Source of the DNA: Betaproteobacteria bacterium
Lineage (GTDB): Bacteria; Pseudomonadota; Gammaproteobacteria; Burkholderiales; SG8-39
DNA length: 44,271 nucleotides
NCBI GenBank assembly: GCA_009693235.1
Contig: SHXR01000037.1
Span: 1 to 44,271, forward strand
Direction of reading: 5' to 3'
This document shows, piece by piece, positions 8,827 to 16,494 of the stretch. The notes below the pieces were generated by a model. It was given only the letters and a program-made list of their open reading frames with translations. It had not been told where the DNA came from and ran no database searches. The translations under genes were made by a program, and so were the position numbers. How positions within the stretch are numbered: the first letter of the stretch is position 1; the number at the start of each line of letters is the position of its first letter.

Positions 8827-9203
8827 TCGAGCGCTTTCTGGTTCCCGGGCAGTTTCCGCCGGTCAGCCATTACTGTCATGTCGTGCGCGCGGGCAATCAG
8901 ATCTGGGTGTCCGGTGCGGTCGGCGTGCGCGAAGACGGATCTATTCCGGCGAGCACGGTCGAGCAATTTCGCCTCGCGCTGGCAAGCGTGGATGTCTGCC
9001 TGAAGCATGCCGGGGCCGGTGCCGCCAACGTCGTGAAGGTGAACGTCTACATGACCGACATCACCGAGCGTGCCGCAATCAATCCGATTCGGCAAGCGTA
9101 CTTCGGTGAGCATCTGCCGGCCTCGACGCTCGTCGAAGTAAAGGGCCTGGTCGATCCGCAGATGAAGGTCGAGATCGAGGCGATTGCTATCCTTAACGGG
9201 TAG
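8823..9203 (+). CDS. RidA/YjgF-family protein lacking the catalytic arginine
   Basis: This is a 126-residue protein of the RidA (YjgF/YER057c/UK114) family, small trimeric proteins that include imine/enamine deaminases. Typical segments are 'GNQIWVSGAVGVREDG', 'QFRLALASVDVCLKHAGAG', 'VVKVNVYMTDITERAAIN' and the ending 'VEIEAIAILNG'. In E. coli RidA the arginine needed for iminase activity (R105) sits in 'PARSCVEV'; the aligned stretch here is 'PASTLVEV', with serine in its place. By my recollection, family members without that arginine (Rid4-Rid7 subgroups) are not general imine deaminases and may have pathway-specific roles. The ATG at 8823 overlaps the stop of the alpha/beta hydrolase, which ties this protein to a catabolic step. 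It faces the ornithine-cyclodeaminase-like gene, ten bases away. Confidence 0.88.
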   Translation: MIERFLVPGQFPPVSHYCHVVRAGNQIWVSGAVGVREDGSIPASTVEQFRLALASVDVCLKHAGAGAANVVKVNVYMTDITERAAINPIRQAYFGEHLPASTLVEVKGLVDPQMKVEIEAIAILNG

Positions 9204-9213
9204 CAGCGCTTCG

Positions 9214-10155
9214 CTACACCACTCGTCGCGCGTAGGCGAGGCGCGCCGCGGCAAGATCCTCCAGCGCGGTGCCCACGGATTTGAACAGCGTGATCTCGTC
9301 TTGGCTTTCCCGCCCGGCGTGACGACCCGCAACCAGATCGGCAAGTTCGGCGCGCACCTGCGCCCGCGAAAACGATCCGGCTGCAATCGGTTGCACCAGA
9401 TCCCCCGCCTCCTTGAGCGCGCCGGCAAACGTATCGACAAACACCTTCGCACGGGCCACACATGCGTCGTCCACTTCGCGCATCTGCGGCGTAAACGAAC
9501 CGACGAGATCGATATGCATCCCCGGATGCAACTGCTCGCCGCGAATGATGGGCTCGGTCGAGGTTGTCGCGCAGGTCACCACATCGGCGCGGTCCATGCC
9601 GTCATCGAGACTTTGCACGGCGATGGCCGGGAGTCCGTCCAGAGCGAGATGCGCCGCGACGGCGCGGGCCCGCTCCGCATCACGGCCCCACATCAGGATG
9701 TGCTGGAATGCGTGATTGGCGGCATGCGCACGCGCCATATAGGGCGCCAACGCACCGGTCCCCACCACGAGCAGCGTCTTGGCATCCGGCCGTGTAAGAT
9801 ACCGTGCGGCCAGCGCTGAGGCAGCACCAGTGCGCCTCTGCGTGATCGTCTCGCCATCGAGTAAGGCCACCGGATGGCCGGTTACGCCATCCAACAATAC
9901 ATAGAGCGCGCCCACCGTCGGCACGCCATGGCGCCGATTACCCGGAAAGACGGTGACGATCTTGATGCCGATGGCCTCATCGGTCCGCCAAGCGGGCATC
10001 AACAAGAGCTTGCCATCGCCCGCCCCATTGACCGTGTGAACATGACGAACCGGCGCTTCGGCACCAACCCGAAAGGCAGCGGCGAGCGCGTCGGTAAGCA
10101 CCCGAAAATCCAGTGCGCGATGAATATCCGCGGCAGAGAGGAACGGCAGGTTCAT
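9214..10155 (-). CDS. Ornithine cyclodeaminase/mu-crystallin family enzyme
   Basis: This is a 313-residue NAD(P)-dependent enzyme of the ornithine cyclodeaminase / mu-crystallin / ketimine reductase superfamily. It has 'LMPAWRTDEAIGIKIVTVFPGN' and 'ALLDGETITQRRTGAASALAARYLTRPDA' for substrate binding, with the conserved 'R-R-T-G-A' stretch. A Rossmann motif follows, 'LLVVGTGALAPYMARAHA', where the expected GxGxxG is GTGALA. 'VVTCATTSTEPIIRGEQLHPGMHIDLVGSFTP' is also standard. Members deaminate ornithine, or reduce or form imines of alanine, lysine and other amino acids; the substrate here is unclear. The ATG at 10155 is preferred, though a GTG at 10170 is also in frame. It follows the amidase by 18 bases, so they form one operon, presumably for a nitrogen-containing substrate. 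Confidence 0.87.
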   Translation of the reverse strand: MNLPFLSAADIHRALDFRVLTDALAAAFRVGAEAPVRHVHTVNGAGDGKLLLMPAWRTDEAIGIKIVTVFPGNRRHGVPTVGALYVLLDGVTGHPVALLDGETITQRRTGAASALAARYLTRPDAKTLLVVGTGALAPYMARAHAANHAFQHILMWGRDAERARAVAAHLALDGLPAIAVQSLDDGMDRADVVTCATTSTEPIIRGEQLHPGMHIDLVGSFTPQMREVDDACVARAKVFVDTFAGALKEAGDLVQPIAAGSFSRAQVRAELADLVAGRHAGRESQDEITLFKSVGTALEDLAAARLAYARRVV

Positions 10156-10173
10156 TGTGGTGGCGTCCACGTA

Positions 10174-11595
10174 CTAGACCGCGATCGGCGGATGTCGCTC
10201 GCCCACGCGCGTGGCCTGTTCGAACGCATGCGCCAATTCCAAGACGCCGCGATCATCCCGATAGCGCCCGACAATCTGCAATCCGACCGGCAACCCCTCG
10301 GGAGAGAATCCGCAGGGCACCGAGATCGCCGGATGTCCGGTCACGGTGATGTAGATGCACGATCGCATCCAGTCGATGTATGTTTGCATCGGCACGCCAT
10401 TGATCGCTTGCACATAGGGCGTGTCGATATCGAATGGCAGGACTTGGCTCACCGGCAAGACGAGGAACTCGTACTTCTCGAAGAACGCGTGCACGCGCCG
10501 GAACAAAACCGTGCGCATCCGCTCGGCCGCGGCGAGCTCCGGCCCGGAGAGCTTGCGACCCTCCTCGATGTTCCAGATAACCGTATCCTTGATCAGATCG
10601 GGATGGCGATCCACCACCGCGCCGAAATTGCTTTCATATTGATACGCGCGCAAGCGATGGAAAATTTCATTGGCATCGGTGAAATCGGGAATCGCTTCTT
10701 CCACCACGCAACCAAGCGATGCAAAGATGGACCGCTGTGGCGCGATGGCGTTCACCACCGCCGGGTCCACCGGAATCAGTTTGCCGAAATCAGCTGAGAA
10801 GGCGATCCGCCGCCCGCGAAAGTCGCGCTCGAGGGGCGGGGCGAACACGCTTCCCGGCGCTTCGAGCGAGATCGGCGCGCGCGCATCAGGTCCTGCGATC
10901 GCCGAGAACATTAACGCCACATCACGCACCGTGCGCGCCATCGGCCCCAGCACACTGAGGGAATACCAGCCGTTGTTATTGGGATACGCAGGCACGCGCC
11001 CGGCCGATGGGCGCAAGCCCACGATGTTGCAAAAATTGGCCGGATTGCGAAGCGAGCCGCCGAGGTCGCTGCCATCGGCGATCGGCACCATGCCGCAGGC
11101 AAGCGCCACCGCTGCCCCGCCACTCGATCCACCGCAGGTGCGCGACAAATCGTACGGATTGCGCGTCGCACCAAATACTTTGTTGAACGTTTGCGATCCG
11201 GCGCCAAATTCGGGCGTATTCGTTTTACCGATGGTGATGGCGCCGGCGTCCCGCAACCGCGTGACGATGAGCTGATCCTCATCGGGGATGAAATCCTTGA
11301 ACACGAGCGAACCCATGGTGGTCCGGATGCCCTGGGTCTGGACGAGATCCTTGTGCGCGACCGGCAGCCCATGCAAGGGGCCAAGTGGGACGCGATGGGC
11401 GCGACGATCATCGGCCTCGCGGGCCCATGCCAGCGCGCGGTCAGCCACCAACGTGACGACCGCATTGACTGCGGGATTGACCCGCTCAATCTGGGCAAGG
11501 TGTGCATGCATGACTTCCCATGCCGACACCTCGCCCGCACGAATCAGCCGCGCAAGTTCAACCGCATCCAGAAAACAGAGGCTGCCATCGACCAC
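10174..11595 (-). CDS. Amidase-signature family amidase
   Basis: This is a 473-residue amidase of the GGSSGG family, which hydrolyses carboxamides by a Ser-cisSer-Lys triad. The residues are visible: K82 in 'PVAHKDLVQTQG', the cis-serine S157 in 'CGGSSGGAAVALA', and the nucleophile S181 in 'GSDLGGSLRNPA'. The C-terminus 'GHPAISVPCGFSPEGLPVGLQIVGRYRDD' is also diagnostic. The start is the GTG at 11595, supported by a GAGGAA ribosome site about ten bases upstream; no ATG is near. It is more like catabolic amidases than GatA because it lacks gatCB neighbours. It is co-directional with the downstream cyclodeaminase-like gene and 24 bases downstream of the exported methyltransferase. Confidence 0.92.
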   Translation of the reverse strand: MVDGSLCFLDAVELARLIRAGEVSAWEVMHAHLAQIERVNPAVNAVVTLVADRALAWAREADDRRAHRVPLGPLHGLPVAHKDLVQTQGIRTTMGSLVFKDFIPDEDQLIVTRLRDAGAITIGKTNTPEFGAGSQTFNKVFGATRNPYDLSRTCGGSSGGAAVALACGMVPIADGSDLGGSLRNPANFCNIVGLRPSAGRVPAYPNNNGWYSLSVLGPMARTVRDVALMFSAIAGPDARAPISLEAPGSVFAPPLERDFRGRRIAFSADFGKLIPVDPAVVNAIAPQRSIFASLGCVVEEAIPDFTDANEIFHRLRAYQYESNFGAVVDRHPDLIKDTVIWNIEEGRKLSGPELAAAERMRTVLFRRVHAFFEKYEFLVLPVSQVLPFDIDTPYVQAINGVPMQTYIDWMRSCIYITVTGHPAISVPCGFSPEGLPVGLQIVGRYRDDRGVLELAHAFEQATRVGERHPPIAV

Positions 11596-11619
11596 GGCTG
11601 TTGATTCCTCGTGGATGCG

Positions 11620-12438
11620 CTATTTGCGCTCGGCGGTCCACTTGCTGATGCCGGTGCCGTCGATACGATTGCCGCTCACTTTGCCGCTGAAGGTCTGCTT
11701 GGCGCCTTTTTGATCGACAAACGAAAAGCTCACCTGTTCACCGGTGACCCGGCCATCATCGATCTTCGTCGAGAATCCGCCTTGACGAGCCGTGCCGGTG
11801 AGCTTCTGGTATTGCTGGGTGAGCGTCACCTCGTACTGCCCGGCACCTTTCACCGACCAGTTGCCCTGCGCCTTGGCCGGCACGATCCAGAGCATGGCCC
11901 GGCGGCCTTCGACTTCCGCTTGTTCATCCGGATCCCAATCGCCCATCGTGAAAGCATGTGAAACAAGCTGCGCGCCCGGTTTCATTTCGAGCAACTTCGG
12001 GCGCAGGCCCAAATTGAGTTCCGGCAACAGGTACATCGTGATCACCGTCGCCTTCGAGAAATCGCTCTCGAAGATATCGGCCTTCATGAATTTCGCCTTG
12101 GCGGAGACGCCGGCATCGGCGGCGCGTTTCATCGCATGCGCACCCATATCCGGGTTGTACTCGATGCCTTCTGCGGTCGCGCCTTTTTTCGCGGCGGCGA
12201 TCACAGTGCGACCATCGCCTGCACCGAGATCGATCACGAAATCGTTCGGCGTGACCTTTGCCATCGACAGCATTTTCTCGATCAGGGTCTCCGGGGTCGG
12301 CACCCAGATGACATCCTTGCCGGCTTGGCCGACTTCCGGTTGATAGTTATTTTTTGCCGGCGCCTGCGCGCAGGCCGTGTTCATAGTGATGAGGCCGGCG
12401 ACCGACAATGCAGCGAGGACTGTTCTCATTCCGTTCAC
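11620..12438 (-). CDS. Exported SAM-dependent methyltransferase with C-terminal beta domain
   Basis: This 272-residue protein starts at GTG 12438, which has an AAGGAG ribosome site seven bases away; the ATG at 12429 would be sixteen bases away. The N-terminus (MNGMRTVLAALSVAGLIT...ACA) is a Sec signal peptide with probable cleavage after ACA. A class I methyltransferase domain follows: 'FVIDLGAGDGRTVIAAAKKGATAEGIEYN' in outline (motif I at DLGAGDGRT), then 'ITMYLLPELNLGLRPKLLEMKPGAQLVSH'. The last 80 or so residues are rich in beta strands ('GKVSGNRIDGTGISKW') and not part of the methyltransferase core. It resembles bacterial relatives of the FAM173/ATPSCKMT lysine methyltransferases. An exported SAM enzyme is biochemically puzzling because SAM is cytoplasmic. 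A paralogue lies at 15790-16374. Confidence 0.85.
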   Translation of the reverse strand: MNGMRTVLAALSVAGLITMNTACAQAPAKNNYQPEVGQAGKDVIWVPTPETLIEKMLSMAKVTPNDFVIDLGAGDGRTVIAAAKKGATAEGIEYNPDMGAHAMKRAADAGVSAKAKFMKADIFESDFSKATVITMYLLPELNLGLRPKLLEMKPGAQLVSHAFTMGDWDPDEQAEVEGRRAMLWIVPAKAQGNWSVKGAGQYEVTLTQQYQKLTGTARQGGFSTKIDDGRVTGEQVSFSFVDQKGAKQTFSGKVSGNRIDGTGISKWTAERK

Positions 12439-12570
12439 GCTACCACTCCTTTTTAGTGCTGCTGCGATGGAAAAACGAGGATTCAACCTCGACGAATAAC
12501 TGAACAAGGGGGCTCGTTGGGGATGAAGGGACCCCAACCCCTCCATTGCCCCTCGTAACTCCCTGAAAAA

Positions 12571-12609
12571 TAGGGTCACGCTGATTGCGCGAGATAGCTT
12601 AATCAGCGT
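12571..12609 (-). terminator. Candidate terminator hairpin after the acuI-like gene
   Basis: A perfect nine-base inverted repeat, ACGCTGATT at 12578-12586 and AATCAGCGT at 12601-12609, encloses a 14-base loop. Read on the minus strand it begins five bases after the stop of the acuI-like gene and is followed a few bases later by CCCTATTTTTC. That fits a weak intrinsic terminator with a delayed U-run. The same bases ('atcagcgtgaccctatttt' on the minus strand) look to me like a fragment of a widespread intergenic REP-type repeat, so either reading is possible. The rest of the gap to 12439 holds only a small CGAGG/CCTCG hairpin and the methyltransferase ribosome site. Confidence 0.45.
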
Positions 12610-12613
12610 CTCC

Positions 12614-13595
12614 TTAACGGTTCACATCAACCACGACCCGACCGCGGATCTTGCCAAGCACGATATCGTGCCCGGCTTCAAGGGCCTCTGCGAGGCTGAT
12701 TTCTTGCGTGATTTGGGCGATCTTTGCGGCATCCAGATCGCTCGCCAGCCGGTTCCAGGCGACGATGCGCTCCGCCTTGGGTGCCATGACGCTATCGATG
12801 CCCTGCAGTGCCGCACCGCGCAAAATAAACGGCCAACCGAGGCCGGAAAATCCATTCCTTGCGCCAGTCCGCAGGCCGCCACCACGCCCCGATATTTCAT
12901 TGCCGCACACGCATTGGCCAGCGTATGACTGCCCACTGAATCGACCGCCCCGCCCAACGCTCCCGGCCAAGCGGCTTGCCCTGCACGGCCAACGTTGCCG
13001 CATCGATCAGTTCGGTGGCACCGAGGCCCTTCAAATAAGACTCTTCGGTGAGGCGGCGGGTGGACGCCACCACCTTGAATCCACGGGCGGCGAGCAACGC
13101 GACAGCGAACGAGCCGACCCCACCGGCGGCGCCAGTCACGAGAATTTCACCCTGCTCCGGTGTGATGCCATGCTTCTCCAAGGCGAGCACACACAACATT
13201 GCGGTGTAGCCGGCGGTGCCGATACTCATCGCCTGGCGGGTCGTCATGCTCCCTGGCAATGGAATCAACCAACTCGATTTGAGCCGCGCTTTTTGCGCGA
13301 GGCCGCCCCAATGGGTCTCGCCCACTCCCCAACCATTCAGGACAACACGCGACCCGACGGCGAATTCACTGGCATCACTCGACTCGACGGTTCCCGCTAG
13401 ATCGATGCCCGGGACCATCGGCCATTTCCGCACCACCGGCGATTTGTCGGCGATCGCCAAGCCATCTTTGTAATTGACGGTGGAATAGTCGACCCGCACC
13501 GTGACATCGCCTTCGGGTAGCAGGCCATCGTCCAGCTCGGTGAGCTTGGCTTCGAAACCGCCAGCCGATTTATTCAGAAGAATCGCTTTGAACAT
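12614..13595 (-). pseudogene. acuI: AcuI/YhdH-type acrylyl-CoA reductase, two frameshifts
   Basis: This is an MDR-family NADPH oxidoreductase related to acrylyl-CoA reductase (AcuI/YhdH). The first 220 residues are intact: 'MFKAILLNKSAGGFEAKL', 'VNYKDGLAIADKSPVVRKWPMVPGIDLAGTV' in outline, and the NADPH loop 'VTGAAGGVGSFAVALLAARG'. At about 12948-12951 the frame is lost. Adding one base to the run of four C (plus strand) restores 'RWAGAVDSVGSHTLANACA'. A second one-base loss near 12831-12833 breaks it again; adding a base restores 'PFILRGAALQGIDSVMAPK', and the normal ending 'LGKIRGRVVVDVNR' follows to the stop at 12614. Corrected length is about 327 residues, as expected. The start is two bases after the aminotransferase stop. 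It is either two sequencing deletions or a freshly decayed gene. Confidence 0.85.
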
Positions 13596-13597
13596 GG

Positions 13598-14839
13598 TTA
13601 TTCAATGGACTGCATGGCAGCAAGGCCGCGTTGGAGGCGCACGACCCCCTCCGACAATCGCTCAGCGGAGGCGGCGAAACACCAGCGCAGGAATCCTTCG
13701 CTCTCCGGGCCAAACGCAATGCCGGGCGCCAGACCGATTTTGGCATGCCGCACCAAATGCTTGGCGAGCGCGAGCGAATCATGCACGCCGCGCACTTTGA
13801 GAAACAGATACATCGCACCAGGCGGCAGCGTGACCTCGATCTCCGGCATGGCGCTGAGCAGTCCGAACAAATGATCCCGCGCGTCCAGCATACGCGCCTG
13901 CATCGGTGGCACGATTTCAGCGGTGCGGCGAATCGCCTCGATGCCGGCTTGCTGTACGAATCCCGGTGCGCAGGACGTGTTGTATTCCACCAGCTTGGGC
14001 AGCTCGGCGATCAAGGGCGCCGGCCCGACGATCCAGCCAAGACGCCAGCCGGTCATCATCCACGACTTGGAAAAACTGTTGGTGGAAATAACCCGATCGC
14101 CACTGTCGGCGATGGCAAGAAAGGACGGCGCCACGCTCGTCTCGTAACAGACGCGCTCATAGACATCATCGGCAACGATCCAGATACCGGACCGCCGGCA
14201 ATGCGCAAGAATGATTCTTTGCGTGCCGGCATCGATCATCCACCCGGTTGGATTGTTAGGCGAATTGATGACGAGCGCCCGCGTGTTCGGCGTGAGCGCG
14301 GCAAGCAATCGATCCACATCGAGCGTCCACCCGGCGGGACCATACGAGAGCGGTACCGGCACGACATTGGCGCCAAGAATGCGCGGGGCCTCGGTGAGAT
14401 TGGGCCACACCGGCGTGACGATCACGACGCGTGCGCCCGGATCGATCAGCGCCTGATGCACCAGCATGAGCGCATGCACGCCCGAACTGGTTACGGCAAC
14501 GCGATCCGCTGCGATCGAGCCATGCAGGCCGCCCACATAGGAAGCGATCGATTCCCGCAATAGAGAAATGCCAAGATTCTGGTGATAAAAGGTGTCGCCC
14601 TCCGACAGGGCACGGATCGCGGCGTCCCGGATCGGCTGGGGCGTAACGAGATCAGGCTCACCGAACCAAAAGGGCAGCACGCTGGTATCACCCATCGTGG
14701 CATTGGCCACTTCGCGAATGCGCGAACTCGCCAGTGCGCGGATCGCTGGACGGGGCAAGCTATCTGACACCGCGTGCGTCGATAAGGGAACGGGTTGCTG
14801 CATGGGGGCAATCGGAAGATGGCTGACGGAGGATAACAT
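13598..14839 (-). CDS. PLP-dependent class I/II aminotransferase
   Basis: This is a 413-residue fold-type I PLP enzyme. The PLP-binding lysine is K258 in 'STNSFSKSWMMTGWRLGW', preceded by 'INSPNNPTGWMIDAG', which contacts the cofactor ring, and 'WIVADDVYERVCYE' with the pyridine-nitrogen aspartate. 'LRWCFAASAERLSEGVVRL' near the end carries the substrate carboxylate arginine. It is of the aspartate/aromatic aminotransferase I-gamma type; substrate specificity is not predictable. The ATG at 14839 has no strong ribosome site, and a second ATG at 14803 would remove twelve residues outside the conserved fold. It is immediately upstream of the acuI-like gene (two-base gap), so they form an operon; the hydrolase upstream ends 27 bases away. 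Confidence 0.9.
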   Translation of the reverse strand: MLSSVSHLPIAPMQQPVPLSTHAVSDSLPRPAIRALASSRIREVANATMGDTSVLPFWFGEPDLVTPQPIRDAAIRALSEGDTFYHQNLGISLLRESIASYVGGLHGSIAADRVAVTSSGVHALMLVHQALIDPGARVVIVTPVWPNLTEAPRILGANVVPVPLSYGPAGWTLDVDRLLAALTPNTRALVINSPNNPTGWMIDAGTQRIILAHCRRSGIWIVADDVYERVCYETSVAPSFLAIADSGDRVISTNSFSKSWMMTGWRLGWIVGPAPLIAELPKLVEYNTSCAPGFVQQAGIEAIRRTAEIVPPMQARMLDARDHLFGLLSAMPEIEVTLPPGAMYLFLKVRGVHDSLALAKHLVRHAKIGLAPGIAFGPESEGFLRWCFAASAERLSEGVVRLQRGLAAMQSIE

Positions 14840-14866
14840 CGCCGGCGCCAGGGCCGGGCCGGTCAG

Positions 14867-15817
14867 TTACTGCAGCGCCGCGTGCTGGCGCAAGCCGAAC
14901 ATCTCCTGCAACGCCACCCGGTATTGCTCGAAGCCCACGCCGGTTGAATTGCTATGGTTGGCGCCTTCCACCAGCAACAGGCGCTTTGCACCATTGGCGC
15001 GCTCATAGAGGCGCTCGGTCATCCAGGCCGGGACGAAGCGGTCATTGGCACCATGCACGAACAACTTCGGCACATGCACCTTCTCGATCCGGGACAGGGA
15101 ATCGTAATGCTGGGTCAGAAACCAACCGATCGGCAGAATGCGGCCCAATGTGTAAGTGCCGGCCAGGTCGCGAATGGAGGTAAAAGTCGATTCGACGATG
15201 ATGCCGGCCAGATCATCGCCGCGCGTGGCGAGTTCGATCGCGATCGCACCGCCGAGGGAATGGCCGTACAGATAGCGTCGACTCGCCTCGGGTGCAAGCT
15301 TCTTGACATAGTCCCAGGCAATCGCCGCATCCGCATAGGCATCGGCCTCACTCGGCAAGTCGCCCCCTGACCTGCCAAAGCCCCGGTAGTCGATCGCCAG
15401 CACGGAAAACCCCATGTCTCGCAGTCTGGCGATGCGAAAAGCATTGCCTTGCAGGTTCCACCGCGCACCATGCAAGTACAACATGACCGGTGCCTCGGCG
15501 CGTGGATGGCGCCACCACCAAACGTGCAGGCGATCGCCATTGCCTTCATCTGCGGCATCGACAGCCGGCACGACGGATTCGCCGTTCCGCGCGATCCACA
15601 GCTCCGCGACGCCATTCGCCTTGACATCGAATTTCGACCACCAAGTGGTAGGCGATGGGCGCCAAATGAATTCCTTCTGCTTGACATCGATATAGGCGCA
15701 GCCCGTGCCGACCATGAGCAGAGCAGCCAACAAGGCAAGCAACGGCACGACCCGCTGCCCTGCAAAGTGCACGACGCGAGCGCCGTGGATCAACCCATCT
15801 TCCCGGTAATCCGCCAT
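14867..15817 (-). CDS. Envelope-anchored alpha/beta hydrolase
   Basis: This is a 316-residue alpha/beta hydrolase of the BAAT/'serine aminopeptidase S33' type. A hydrophobic segment at residues 23-39 (VVPLLALLAALLMVGTG) ends at C40, which could be a lipoprotein cysteine although the lipobox is imperfect; otherwise it is a membrane anchor. The triad is S187 in 'YLYGHSLGGAIAIEL', D259 in 'LFVHGANDRFVPAW' and H288 in 'LVEGANHSNSTG'. 'AIDYRGFGRSGGDLPSE' is the usual strand-loop before it. The substrate is unknown. Its first 28 bases overlap the end of the Tat-exported methyltransferase gene, so both are likely made together and act in the envelope. Confidence 0.88.
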   Translation of the reverse strand: MADYREDGLIHGARVVHFAGQRVVPLLALLAALLMVGTGCAYIDVKQKEFIWRPSPTTWWSKFDVKANGVAELWIARNGESVVPAVDAADEGNGDRLHVWWWRHPRAEAPVMLYLHGARWNLQGNAFRIARLRDMGFSVLAIDYRGFGRSGGDLPSEADAYADAAIAWDYVKKLAPEASRRYLYGHSLGGAIAIELATRGDDLAGIIVESTFTSIRDLAGTYTLGRILPIGWFLTQHYDSLSRIEKVHVPKLFVHGANDRFVPAWMTERLYERANGAKRLLLVEGANHSNSTGVGFEQYRVALQEMFGLRQHAALQ

Positions 15818-16374
15818 AAATAGACCGTGCGCGAGGCCACGCTGACCTTCTGCTCAGACACCCAGTCGCCCATATCGAAATCATGCGACACCACGCGGGT
15901 GCCAGGCTTCAATTCCCGCCAGAGCTTGGGGCGCAGCTTCAGATTGAGCGAGGGCAACAGGTACAGGGTGACGATCGTCGCATCCTTGAAATCGAATTCG
16001 AAGAGATCGCCCTGCACGATGCGCACTCGATCGCCCACATTTTCGCCGCGCACATTGGCGTTTGCCTCGGCGATCCGATTCGGATCGATATCGACGCCGA
16101 TACCGCGGGCACCGTATTTCTTTGCCGCCGTCACGACGATGCGTCCATCACCGCAACCCAGGTCATAGATCAGATCATTCTTGGTAGGTTTGGCCAGGGA
16201 CAGCATCGTATCGACCACTTCCTGCGGCGTCGGCACGTAGATCACATCGGGAGTACGCGTGGCCGCCTGCGCGAGCGTGAGCCTGGAATCAGCCAGACCT
16301 TGCGCCACCGCTGGGACGCCAACCGTAGCGGCGGCCAAAGCCCCGGTCCGGCTGAGAAAGTGACGTCGATTCAT
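15790..16374 (-). CDS. Tat-exported SAM-dependent methyltransferase
   Basis: This is a 194-residue class I methyltransferase preceded by a twin-arginine signal: MNRRHFLSRTGALAAATVG, where N-R-R-H-F-L-S matches the Tat consensus and 'AVAQG' is the likely cleavage site. The enzyme part carries motif I 'DLIYDLGCGDGRIVVTAAKK', 'GVDIDPNRIAEANANV' (motif II acidic residues), and 'VTLYLLPSLNLKLRPKLWRE', which is nearly the same as in the paralogue at 11620-12438. A ribosome site GGAGGA lies six bases before the ATG at 16374. Tat export suggests it folds, perhaps with a bound ligand, before crossing the membrane. Function is not established for this group. It overlaps the envelope hydrolase gene downstream. 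Confidence 0.87.
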   Translation of the reverse strand: MNRRHFLSRTGALAAATVGVPAVAQGLADSRLTLAQAATRTPDVIYVPTPQEVVDTMLSLAKPTKNDLIYDLGCGDGRIVVTAAKKYGARGIGVDIDPNRIAEANANVRGENVGDRVRIVQGDLFEFDFKDATIVTLYLLPSLNLKLRPKLWRELKPGTRVVSHDFDMGDWVSEQKVSVASRTVYLWRITGKMG

Positions 16375-16494
16375 TGCTTCATCCTCCAGGTTCGTGCGTG
16401 CGCGAAGGCCCGCTCAAGCCCTGAGCGTAGCCCATCGGACGCCGCCAAGCCCTGTTTAACAGCCCCTCGCCCACTGCGGTGCTTACCGCGAACG

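Noticed and set aside
12440..12579. N-terminal extension of the Sec-exported methyltransferase
   Set aside because: The extension would bury the signal peptide inside the protein, and the GTG at 12438 has an ideal ribosome site.
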